From: Linyphia triangularis
Taxonomy: Eukaryota; Arthropoda; Arachnida; Araneae; Linyphiidae
NCBI GenBank assembly: GCA_963978545.1
Contig: OZ021732.1
Span: 60,736,714-60,800,713 of the forward strand
DNA: 64,000 nt
Reading direction: 5' to 3'
Part shown: in pieces, positions 49,115 to 60,106 of the stretch
Layout: every line of letters begins with the position of its first letter
How positions within the stretch are numbered: the stretch's first letter is position 1
Notes under the pieces: model-generated
What the model was told of the DNA's origin: nothing
Seen by the model: only the letters and a program-made list of their open reading frames with translations
Database searches by the model: none
Translations under genes and position numbers: made by a program

Positions 49115-52100
49115 GTGAGTGTCCCAGAATTATATGATCTGAAGGTACTACTAGTTAAGTAAGAACTCATAGTCTGTTGGAAAAATAATTATTTGTATGG
49201 ACTATTTTTTTAATAGAAAGAAAAACACATAAATTAATTTAAAATATCTATTGCACGAAAAAAATTAATAGTTCTTGTCTTGCATCTTTAAAAAAATGTA
49301 TTAAACGGTGCAGTAGTGTGGACTGTCTTAAGAACAAGTCATGTCCGAGTAAAAACAAGAATTTATTTTAGATTCGAAGAAGAAGAAGTGATGTTTGGCG
49401 AGAGGAAAAAGAGCAAAGTCTCAAAATGTAAAAATGTCTAAAGCCTTTTGCCGAAGAGAAATATTTGACTTTTATAAACAAGAGACAAGCGCAAAAGAAC
49501 TGGTTTGCGGCGGTCTAAACAAGATCCGACCGGATTCAATGCGCAACTCACTAATTCCGAAAAACACTAGAAAATACTTAAACGATAAGAGAAGTACTAA
49601 TGGAAATACATTACATATATATTAAAACCTCGAGACCAAATTTATCTGACTTATAGCGCTTTGCTTACATTCTATATTTCAATCCAAACAGCTTTTGAAA
49701 TGGATGTTGGGTAGTATAACCACTACAATAAAACTACTTTTAAAGAAATTCAGTAAAAACAGTTACTTAATTTAATTTTTATCTAAATAAAAAATACGCA
49801 TCAAATTTAAAATAAATATATGAATTACACTTAAATTTAGAAAGATATCAGAAAAATCTTATTTAAAAATAATTTTCCTAGTCTTGGATTCAAAAGTAGG
49901 GGTTTTACCGCAACATCAAATGATGAAATATCCAATGTTGCCTTCCAGATTTTCAGGTAAAGAGGAATGAGTGTCCTGTTCTTTGTATTCTGTGATATGA
50001 AACTCTACGATCATCAAACACCTTTTCAATAACGAATTCACAATCACCTAGATCTTTCAACTTGAAGTGTCTTTAAGGTTTCGATTTATTCTCTTTAATT
50101 TTTTCCCCTTATTACCTTTACCCCACTTTTTTAGTGTTCAGAATTCTAAAGTCAAAAACTAAACACTTTTACAATTACTTCGTTGTTTGTCTGTCCCTGC
50201 GTCTCTCTGAAACACTATACGTTGAATAACGGAGGAACTAAATAGAATATTTAAATTAAATTTTGCGAAAAAAACAACAACAAATAATTCATAACAGATT
50301 ATTCATATGTGGGTCAAAATCACGAAACGTGAATATATGGCTCATCAGGACTTCGATTTTGAAATTTTTTGTAAACAAGTTTGTTATTCCTTATATCTTT
50401 TAATCAACTTATTTTCTATAGGAATTCAAAGTTTGCACGCTAAATTCTAATGTAAGAATTTTTTTTTTCTGCAATAGGGTATTTGACACATTTTCAAAAT
50501 ATGTTCTAAATAAAGCGTATGTCCAAATTAAAAGACACGTATTTTTTCTTTTTCCAAAATAATGCCGCAAAGCGCCAAAAATTGCATTTTAAAATGCAAG
50601 TAGAAGCCCCGCCCCTAAAACGCTGCTCAAAAATCCATCTGAGTGTGACGTCACTATATTCGATAAACAGCATCGTGAATAAGTTTCAAGCTAGATTGTG
50701 TAACAGGGTGAATTTTATATGCTTACCGAAAGTCGAAAGATAATTTAAATTTGATTAATATTTTAAATCGGTTACTCAGACTGAGCGAAGCCAAATGTTT
50801 AAAATAAGTTTTATTGATTTGTAAAATTCAAGTTTATTAAAGTTGGAGTTAGTAGAAATGTACGTATTTCAAATGTGCCAATCGTGTCATTGTTTTCCAA
50901 TAAAACAATATCTACGTTTGTAATTAAAAGATGGCAGCACTAAAAGTGTGGTTGTGTTTTAAAATAATAGATGGCAGCACCACAAAATTAGACAGTAGGG
51001 TGATTCGAAAAAAAGTAATTTTTTATTTTTGAAACGCATGAGGTGAAAAAAGTTGATACACATCTTTATATGAAAAACTGTAAAAAAAATTTAAAAAAAA
51101 ATAATATCTTCCGATCGCGTATTCACCTCAAAGTTTGAAGTAAATACAAAAAATAACTATTTTTCCTAAATTTTTTTATAATTCTAAACGTTATATATTT
51201 GAAAGGCAATAGTTTGCAATGCATAGTGAAAGGGTGGTATAACACAGGAAAACACTATTTCATGCATTTTTAAAACATATATTAATAATTAAAAATATTC
51301 AAAAATACATTTTTTTGTTTAAAAAATGATTTTTCTATAAAATTGATACTAACGTTACTTTTTACATATTTTTTTTTTTTTTAAATTGTTTTATTTACTT
51401 CAAGCATTCACTTCAAAGTTTTGAATAAATATAAAAAATACCCTTTTTCCATCAATTTGTAGAATACACCAATCACTAAATTATCGAGGTACATTAGTTT
51501 ATATTGTGTAGAACTTGGGGAAAAAAGATCAAATTAGTAATTATTCAATAATAATCGTTCTCGCATAACCTTTGAAATATTGATAAGATTGTGTTTTGGC
51601 GGGTTTTAATCTGGGTGGCCTTTCTCGTGGTGCCTTCTCTTCCTTTGAAGCTCATAAACTTACTTGGATCAAAACGCATCCTAACTTATTCATTGGATCA
51701 TAACGCACGTGGCTCTGATTGGATCTGCCATAAATACTGATTGGAAATAATCTGACAGACCAAATTGCACGCTGGGAAACCACTACATTGGGATATATGC
51801 CTTTTATACTCCAATGAACTACCATTCAGACACATATTTAAACACGTAGGTAGTACTACAATTGGACAACATCTTTCAGTGAGATAAAAAAAATTGAAGA
51901 ACCTTAAAAAATTTCCCCTGACTGATTTTTTACGTGTTGAATGTTTAATTCCTCAACTTGAGATGAAAGTACTGAACACAACTCAGTTATATCTTCTTGA
52001 TATTATTACATTAAAAAAAAAATTCTGAAGGACCTAAGAACATATATGTGGCAATTCGATTGTCTCGATACCTCCCTGAATATTTACTGCAAGTTTTAAA

Positions 52101-52900
52101 CTCAGTTATTGGACGAAATGCTTCCTTTCCTCACTAAAAAAAATTTCATTTCGGCAATGATTTTGTACGCAAAGAGATATGTAAAAGAACTGAGGCGTCA
52201 GGTTCTGAAATCGCGAGAACTTTCCTAGAGAAAGACTATCAGGCATTTCAAGACAACTAAACTTAACTTTATTGTAGGTATCCTGTCTGCATTGAGTGGG
52301 CATAATTAATTGGAATGCTCGTAATAGGACCCCTCCTTTGTTAAGAGAAACAAACGGACATTACTTAGTAGAGACTGGCGCATCCGAGGTAGCACAGCTG
52401 TATTGGTGGAAACTGGGAAGACTGGAAAATTGACTAGTTCCAAAATACACGATTTTTTAACAAACAAACCAGTCAAAACCACCACATAGTTTTTTCTCTC
52501 ATAAATATAATATCCCAAGTTTAAAACTGTACATCGGCGTATCAAAACCTCTTCTATATTTTATCCAGAATTGGGCGAGATTGGCTAATATTGCTTCCAA
52601 CGACCGATTCACAACGTTTCACATCGGGATTGGCCTATGTCTGGGGATATTGGCCAGCGTATTTGTGTTACTATGGACCATTGAAATCAGACTTCAACTC
52701 GTTTCCTTGTCACTCACAAGCTGTGGAACGCTTATGTAGAGACAAGACAAAAGTGGGTGGCGCTGACGCAAAAGACGTTAGGACAGCACTTTTTTTTTTT
52801 AAAGATCCGTAATGCCCGACTTTTCAACAAAAATTTCCTTCAAAGTGCATCACTGGGATAGAAAGTTCGAGAAAAAAGTGAACAAAATGAATAATAGCAG

Positions 52901-52904
<4 letters not shown>
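49115..52904. other. spacer or intron with two unusual patches
   Basis: No exon could be confirmed. The frame at 49395-49625 and the patch at 50560-50740 (CCCCGCCCC box, perfect TGACGTCA at 50646-50653) are less AT-rich. The patch at 52560-52800 carries three ATTGGCY sequences (minus-strand CCAAT boxes). It also has a 73-codon frame including GLAYVWGYWPAYLCYYGPLK. No protein family is recognised. GATGGCAGCAC is repeated at about 50931 and 50971. Confidence 0.4.

Positions 52905-52937
<33 letters not shown>
52905..52937. repeat. 33-base A run
   Basis: A pure A tract is followed shortly by the GC-rich repeat block that starts at 52979. It could be a retroelement tail, but no element body is recognised upstream. 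Confidence 0.95.
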
Positions 52938-52938
<1 letters not shown>

Positions 52939-52978
52939 AAGAAAAGTAGTTAGAAAGTGGGGCTCCTGGGCCATGGCG

Positions 52979-53052
52979 GTATGCGGTATGGTATGGTATG
53001 GTATGGGGGCGTGACCGGAAGGGGGCGTGACCGGAAGGGGGCGTGACCGGAT
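52979..53052. repeat. GGTAT pentamer run and 16-bp G-rich repeat x3
   Basis: About four GGTAT units (52986-53005) lead into three direct copies of GGGGGCGTGACCGGAA at 53005, 53021 and 53037. A CCGGAAGT-like (ETS-type) phrase recurs downstream at 53093 and 53108. This is the most GC-rich part of the window. Confidence 0.95.
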
Positions 53053-53053
53053 A

Positions 53054-53790
53054 TGACGTCACAGGAAGTGATATCACAGGATATGCCGTCACCGGAAGTC
53101 GCATGACCGGAAGTGGAGTGGAGTTGTTCCCCTCCTGCTATTGTTTTAGTTTCATTATAAGCTGTTTGTGTATGACGTCACAGTAGGTATGACGTCATAA
53201 TGTGTTTTATATTAAAGTTTAGAGCGATGGCAACACTTTTTAGTTTCGGTTTATCTAACAGACGGAGTTGAGTTGTTCTAGGACTGCTTGTAAACGAATA
53301 AGTTAGAGTGATAGGTTTTTATTGCATGACGTCACAGTAGGTATGACGTAATAATTTGTTTTATATCAAAGTTTAGAGGGATGGCAACACTTTTTAGTGT
53401 CGATTTACCTTTCAGGTGGAGTTGAGTTGTTCTAGGACTGCTTGTAAATGAATAAGTTAGAGTGATAGGTTTTTATTGCGTGACGTCACAGTAGGTATGA
53501 CGTCATAATGTGTTTTATATCAAAGTTTAGAGCGATGGCAACACTTTTTAGTTTCAATTTACCTTTAAGATGGAGCTGAGTTGTTTTAGGGCTGCTTCTA
53601 AACGAATAAGTTAAGAGTGATAGATATTTTTACTAGTGACGTCACAGTGGGTATGATGTCATTATATGTTAAAATTTACGTTTTAAGTGATGATAACACT
53701 AGATATATACCAAATTTAGTTTTCAGGTGTTGGCAACGAGTTCTGATCGGTCAGCTAAATGCTCGCTTGTGACTGATAAGTTTTAAACAT
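53054..53790. repeat. CRE-bearing tandem array, 154-156 bp units
   Basis: Units begin at 53173, 53327, 53481 and 53637, each with TGACGTCACAGTRGGTATGA followed by a second CRE or near-CRE 17 bases downstream. Perfect TGACGTCA palindromes lie at 53054, 53173, 53190, 53327, 53481, 53498 and 53637. Near-matches (TGACGTAA, TGATGTCA) lie at 53344 and 53654. The rest of the unit includes GCGATGGCAACACTTTTTAG and GAGTTGAGTTGTTCTAGG. TGACGTCA is the known binding site of CREB/ATF factors. The first three units are near-identical and the fourth is diverged. A partial unit end precedes at 53113 and another lies at 54436-54510. Confidence 0.9.
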
Positions 53791-54240
53791 GTGACTAAAA
53801 GTTAATTTCTGATTGACTGTTTGGTTTTCTAGCGAGTTACTTACATATCCTTTAATCAAGTTAAAATACCTGCAACAAAGTTACACAAATAAAAAAAAAA
53901 AAAAAAATGTTACATTTGAAAAGTTAATAAAAGTTAAGGCCATTTGCTAAGGGTCAAAAAGAACCCTAACCCCGAGCTACACGTGACATTTCAATATTTT
54001 ACCAAACAATTGTTAAAATATCGACTATCGGACGTTGCCTTCATGGTAACTCATCTACCCACCCCCCTTCCCTAACTAATTTTGAATAAGTTAAGACTTT
54101 AGAATTACAATTAATAAATTTTGAAAAATTATTTAATAAAGGTGAGGACCCACCTCCAGCCCGATACCTCTTTTAGGAAGAATTGGTACCGCCTCACTCC
54201 ACCCTAACAAAAAAAAAATCTGTGAAAAAAAAGCACGAAG

Positions 54241-54540
54241 TATTAAACACGTCTTTCACACTCAGGTATCCAAGTAGAAATGGCGAGACGGCAACAGGTA
54301 GCGTCTATATATGAGGGGTGATCACGTGACTTCACCGACCAATCAGGTTTCACGGTAGAGGGTGCTACTGACTATCGACCCGTCAGAAGGGAGGGGAGCG
54401 AGACTAGGGATGTTTCAACACGCTTCAACGCGTTTGCGAGTTGAGTTGTTGTGTAACGATCTTGCTTGAAACAGTTAAAGTGATAGATAATTTGTTCGTG
54501 ACGTCATAGTGTAGCGAATGGGTTTTTAGCGTAGACAGTT
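54241..54540 (+). promoter_or_regulatory. promoter-like segment next to the CRE array
   Basis: Within 45 bases it holds a TATATA box (54305-54312), a CACGTG E-box (54323-54328) and a CCAAT box (CCAATCAGG at 54339-54347). A unit-end fragment of the array with a perfect TGACGTCA follows at 54499-54506. The CCAATCAGG phrase recurs in the palindrome arm at 56251. Orientation and any target gene are unknown. Confidence 0.3.
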
Positions 54541-54644
54541 GTTGCAATTGGAGTAATTATGAAATTTATTAAATATAAAGATAATATTTAGTAATAATTA
54601 TCAGATTTTATTATTATTATTATAAAAAATAAACTTATAAAAAA

Positions 54645-56220
54645 AAAAGTGAACGTGAAAATTTACTTTGCGAATAAAAATCATGTCTTTAAAATGTGTA
54701 CGAATATCACTAAATAAGAGAAAAAAGTAACATACTTAAACTCTTTAAAATAAATAACTTTAACATTAACGTAAAAAATTTACTTTTCACATAAAAATCA
54801 CTTTAAAATGAGTAAAAATATCGCTAAATAAGAGAAAAAAAGTAACTTACTTAAAATTTCTAAGATAAATATTTAACCTTTACTCGAAAATTCCCTTCAT
54901 ATATAAAAATCACGACTTTAAAATATGACATGCAAGAGAAAAGTAACGTACTTAAACTTTCTACGACAAATAACTTTAACATTAACGTAAAATTTTACTT
55001 TACACATAAAAATCCCGACTTTAAAATATGTAGAAATACCGCTAAATAAAAGAAGAAGAAAAAAGTAACATACTTAAACTTTGTACGACAAATAACTATG
55101 ACATTAACGTAAAAAATTTTCTTCACATATAAAAATCACGACTTTAAAATGTAACGTGTAAGAAGAATTAGCATACTTAAAATTTCTACGACAAATAAAT
55201 TTAACCTTTACGCGAAAATTTACTACATATATAAAAATCATGTATTTAAAATATCGCTGAATAAAAGAAAAAAGTAACATACTTAAACTTTCTACGACAA
55301 ATAACTTTAACATTAACGCAAAAATTTACTTTACACATAAAAATCACGACTTTAAATTTGACATGCAGGAGGAAAGTATAACATACCTATAATTTCTACG
55401 ACAAAGAATTCAAACATTGCCATTCATGTCTTTAAAATGTATAATGACAACTCTAATTTTTAGAAAAAAGAAACACTAAAAATTTACAAGGCAAAGAATT
55501 TAAAATTGAACGTGAAAATTAACTTCACATGTACAATCATACTCTTATATCAACGATAAATAAGATAAAAAAGAAGCTCTAAAAATTTATAAGGCAAATA
55601 ATTTAAATAATACGCGAAAATTTACCACACATATAAAAATTATGTCCTTCAAATGTGTAAGAATAACGCTAAATTAGGGAAAAAGAAATACTAAAAATTT
55701 ATAAGGTAAGGAATTGAAACAATATGCGAAAATTTATTTCACGCATAAAATTTTTATCTTTAAAATGTGTAAGAATAATGCTAAATTAGAGAAGAAAAAA
55801 AAAAAAAATAACATACTTAAACTTTCTTCGACAACAATTTAAACAATACGCGACATTTTCATACACAATTATTTTCTTAGGTTAATGTTAAATAATGGGA
55901 AATTTAACAGAATAAAAATTTCAAAGATAAAGAATTTTAACCTTTACACGAAAATTTACCTCACAAAAATATCATATCCTTAAACTTTAACGTGACAATT
56001 TACTCTTCATATACAATTAAACTCTTAGGTTAATGTTAAATAAGAAAAAAAAAAAAATATACTTAAAATTTCTAAGATAAACATAACGTAAAAATTTCGT
56101 ATCATATGTTTAAAATGTAACATATAAGAGAAAAAAAACTAACATACTTGAACTTTCTATAGCAAAGAATTTAAGCATTAGCGTAAAAATTCACTTTACA
56201 TATAAAATTCACATCTTTAA
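54645..56220. repeat. diverged ~105-120 bp satellite, about 15 units
   Basis: Units repeat the order CGYRAAAATTTACTTYACA, then CATATAAAAATCACGACTTT, AAAATGT, an AAATAAGAGAAAAAAGTAAC block, ATACTTAAACTTTCTACG and ACAAATAACTTTAACATTAA. Unit length varies through small indels and A-run changes. The last partial unit (56182-56220) runs into the palindrome arm and is mirrored at the right window edge (63980-64000). The satellite may therefore itself be part of the inverted duplication. Confidence 0.85.
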
Positions 56221-59200
56221 ATGGGAAGATAAGCAGGTGACGGTAATTAGCCAATCAGGGTAGCGGTAGGTGATACGCCATTCGCCGGCATTTTTAGATC
56301 GGAGGATGAGTCACGCTAAAACTTGTTGGAACAGGTCGGGAGATTTGTACAGCAAGAACAACAGCATCGACGCGCAAGCAGCGGGTGATGCTGTGATGTG
56401 TCAGCAGGTCTTTGAGATTATCGTTTTCCTACTTTGCCGTTTTCATAATGAAATGTTTGTGAAAACTTGGAATGAATAAAGTGGATTTCAAAGACATATT
56501 AGTAAGTGAAGGTAGAATTCGCATGGACTTTCTTCCAAAAAGTAAGATTCACTTGGAGAATTTAAGATCATTTCTACTTGAAAACTTTTCTATTATTTAA
56601 AACATTGAATATTGTTCAAACTCAGTGGGATTATATGCTACAATACGGGTAAAACTTAACAAAATTGTTACATAGAAGAAAAATAGTAAGAGATTTAAAA
56701 TAAATATTAGATATAGATACTCCAAAGAAAAAATTTCACCTCTACTTTTCAATCGGAAAATCAATACAAGTTGGAAATTTATGTTACTTCAAGAAAGACT
56801 TAGACAATTTACTTTGTAATAATATACGGTAAGGTGTCGTATTAACTCGTGCAATACATGCTGACTAAGGTTTATTTTACTTGAAAGGTGAATTGGGGGG
56901 AAATATTAAATAAATTGTAGATATTAAATACATTATAGATATGCATTCAAGTTTTGAAAATCACCTGCAAGACTTTTAAAACATCTTAAGATAAATTGAA
57001 AGAAACTTTTTATACTCTGAAAGGAAATCACAAGTAATTTAGTTAACTTTTTTCATGGTAACACTCATATTCAACGACATGTTTTTAAAATTTAACCTTC
57101 TTTACATGATAATAGTTATAAATTTTTTCAATCTCAGATGCGATATACTATTATTTCTAACATATATGTTACGAATTGTGTAAAGTTTTTAAAAGAGTAT
57201 ATGCAAATCACCAATCAGAAACATAAAAATCTAACATCAATCAAACACACTAAAATAATAAGATATTTTCCTTAGTAGAAATAGTTAACTACTCATGTGA
57301 TGGAATGTACTTAGAAAATTTAAATACTGAAAAAAGTTTGCTAGGCAAACTTAAAGAATATATATTTTTTTTCTTGTGAAAAACTAGCATAAATTTGAAA
57401 AATATAGAGTTTGTTACTACGTAAAATTGAACATCATCTGGACAAACTAAATTATACATGAATTTTTTTTTATTTGAGAGGTGCTGACAATATATCATTA
57501 ATACAGAGATTTTTAACTTCCACCCATAATTTCTAAATAACTTATACATAAATTTCAGAAAACTGAAACGGAATGTGTTTTACAAGACGCTTATTTTGTA
57601 AGATGAATATTCAATATTAATATAACTGAGCAAAGTTCATTACGGAAAAAACTTGTAAAAGATACTTATATTTTGAAAATAGTTTGAAATATCCTTTTAA
57701 ATTTATGAATGCTCGCTTTCGAAAGACACAAATAAAACTGATATTACACATGATAATTAACACATGCATAACATTAATCAAACAAAGTGGAATTTTTATT
57801 GCTTGTGACCGATAACTTTTCAGTGAAGCAGAACTTACATAGGAAATTTGTGCAAACTTTTTCAACTTTTAAACCAAGTATTATGTAAAATTATAAATTA
57901 CGATAGGAAATAGCACACTTCAGAATCGGAACAAGTCTTCTAGTTAAGCTAAATTTATTTCTCAAGGAATTGAAAGCATACCAGACAAGTCCTTATCATT
58001 TCGCATCTTTTCTCATGTTGCAAGAAGACATACTTTGTAAAAGATCGTCGTTGCACTTAACAAAAATCAGTAAAAATAAATGTATTTTCTATGGCAAAGA
58101 TAAAACTTCACAACTTAATTACTGAAATTTAGCTAAGTTGCATATGGTTTATTCACATAACTCGCATATGCTTCGAATGTTGAAATATATTTGTCAGTTG
58201 AAATCAAACTAATCGAAAATAAATGCTACCTACATTTTCAAGTCGGAAATTACTATTAAATAAACTTTACATGTAAAACATTGTCATGTTAAAAAGAAAA
58301 ATCTACAAAAATGTAAATGATAATTTTACTGTTGGTACATAAATGATGAATAATTTATGATTTTATTCTAGGCAAACGTTTTATTGTCTAACAGAGAACT
58401 TAAACTTTAGCAGAAAAATAAAAAAATACAATTTTTATATCCTATCATACTTGTCGAAAATTGAATTTATTAGCTGTTGTAATAGATTTTTATTGTCCAA
58501 ATTTCTATAGTTTTTCTTCCCGGTGCAATAAAATTAAGTTCATGTGTAATAAGTAGGTTTTTTTGATGAATCTTATAAATTTAATGAAATTATTATGACC
58601 TAAGAGATTGAGTGAACTGAATAAATCAATGATGTAAATTTAAACAGTGACTTGAACTGATACATACTATAACTGTAAAGAAGTATGACAAAGTGATAGA
58701 TGAAGTAAAAATAGAAGTTGAATGAAATGTGTTGAAAAAAGTTGAAGACGACAAGAAATTCGTAATTGAGAATTATCATTGACTTATATTAACTTCGTTT
58801 TTCTTGCTTATGACAAGAAAATACACTCTTTCTTATTAAGAACCAACTTGATATCTTATCATAGAATGACAATGATGAAATATCTATACATTAAAAAAAA
58901 AAATACCAAACTTAGACATAGCAAATTTCTTGAAATTCATGTATAATGTGAGAAGTTTTACTGGAAATATAGAAAATACAACATTGAAAGATGTGAATGT
59001 TTCGAAGTACTTTATCAGAAGAAGAAAAAAAAATGCGCTGAGGTCCGTTACAAAAATTTTTAGGAGAAAGTTTAAACAAAATTTAAAATCAAACATGCTT
59101 TTAAGTGGGAACACATATATTAAAACTATAGCACATTAAACAATTTATATTATGTCATCTCGGTATCAAACTGAATAACATGAAAAACAACGGCAAACTG

Positions 59201-60093
59201 AATAAACATGATAATTATCAATATATGTGGAAAAGTTTCCTTTTTTCACATATAAAAAAATAACACATTGACATACGTTAAGATCACGAAACATGCGTAA
59301 TCATATGCCGATAAGAGCAACCAATGTTGCGGGGAGATATTCACTTGATGGTCAATATCCCATGAATAAATTGATTGATTGAATTTCTAATGCTAATTCC
59401 AATAGTATTCCATGTAACTTCAACTTGATATGTTACACCATAGATATATTTATTTTTCAAATATATTGACTTTCAAAAAATCATCCTTCAATATAAGAAT
59501 AATCATAGTAAGAATAAAAGAAAAGATACTAAGCATTGATTTAAAGTGTATTTATTTCGACTTAGCAACAAATCATATGCTTGAAACGAAAATTGCTTCG
59601 AACCAAAGTATAACTATCCAATTTCATTGATTCCTACAAGAAAATTTTTCTCATCTAGTAATTGAATTTTTTTCTCATACACATTATAAGTGTTGTCCAA
59701 TCAGGTGTAGAATAGTTGAAGATATCCGACCTCTTTCTAAATATTAATAAGTCACTGTTGAAAAACTTATAAAAATTTCAATTTAAACTTAAAGGTTTTT
59801 TTTTTTTTATATATATATATATATATCAAAGAATGTTTTCAAGTCAATATATATATTTAAATACGAAAATTTATTCACTTCAATAAATGTATGTTTAAGT
59901 TATAAAACTTGTCGTATGTATTGAAAAATTGTAACTTTTCGTCTTATTCGTATAAATCGATAACTTATATCACTAGTTCTTCATCAATTAATCTCCTAAG
60001 TAAATCTTTCAAAGGTAAAAACATACATATAGCTTTGTCTTTGTAACAAGTTAAATTTTACATGTTTCATGTGAAAGTTACAAAATTTTATAT
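56200..60093. repeat. giant palindrome, left arm
   Basis: Each base at position x pairs with position 120200 minus x across the whole arm, with only a few 1-bp indels that cancel. The outer segment (56200-57380) showed no differences from the right arm by direct reading. About 30 differences lie in 57381-58770, and one (59594 versus 60606) in 58771-60093. The arm is AT-rich, with no recognised gene except a short frame at 56306-56479. The visible arm is limited by the window edge, not by loss of symmetry. Confidence 0.97.
56306..56479 (+). CDS. 57-codon frame in left arm, unknown
   Basis: The frame starts ATG and encodes MSHAKTCWNRSGDLYSKNNS, then IDAQAAGDAVMCQQVFEIIV, then FLLCRFHNEMFVKTWNE and a stop. 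The composition is balanced, unlike the rest of the arm. A CCAAT box (56251-56255) precedes it, and an AP-1-type TGAGTCA overlaps the start (56307-56313). The frame is open upstream to 56270. An identical mirror copy lies at 63721-63894. It could be a real small protein, a first coding exon, or a non-coding leader; there is no family match. Confidence 0.3.
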   Translation: MSHAKTCWNRSGDLYSKNNSIDAQAAGDAVMCQQVFEIIVFLLCRFHNEMFVKTWNE

Positions 60094-60106
60094 GTTTTTC
60101 ATGAAA
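60094..60106. other. palindrome centre (unpaired 13 bases)
   Basis: Pairing breaks at 60094/60106, 60097/60103 and 60098/60102, leaving TGTTTTTCATGAA as the loop. The loop itself contains TTTTCATGAAAA, a short palindrome offset by 1.5 bases. There is essentially no spacer between the two arms. Confidence 0.95.

Noticed and set aside
52591..52812. 73-codon frame including GLAYVWGYWPAYLCYYGPLK
   Set aside because: The composition is intriguing, but there is no in-frame ATG start or acceptor evidence, it ends in a T run, and no family is recognised.
57289..57549. 86-codon minus-strand frame and its mirror at 62651-62911
   Set aside because: It is AT-biased with no family signature. Two of the arm differences alter residues, with no sign of constraint.
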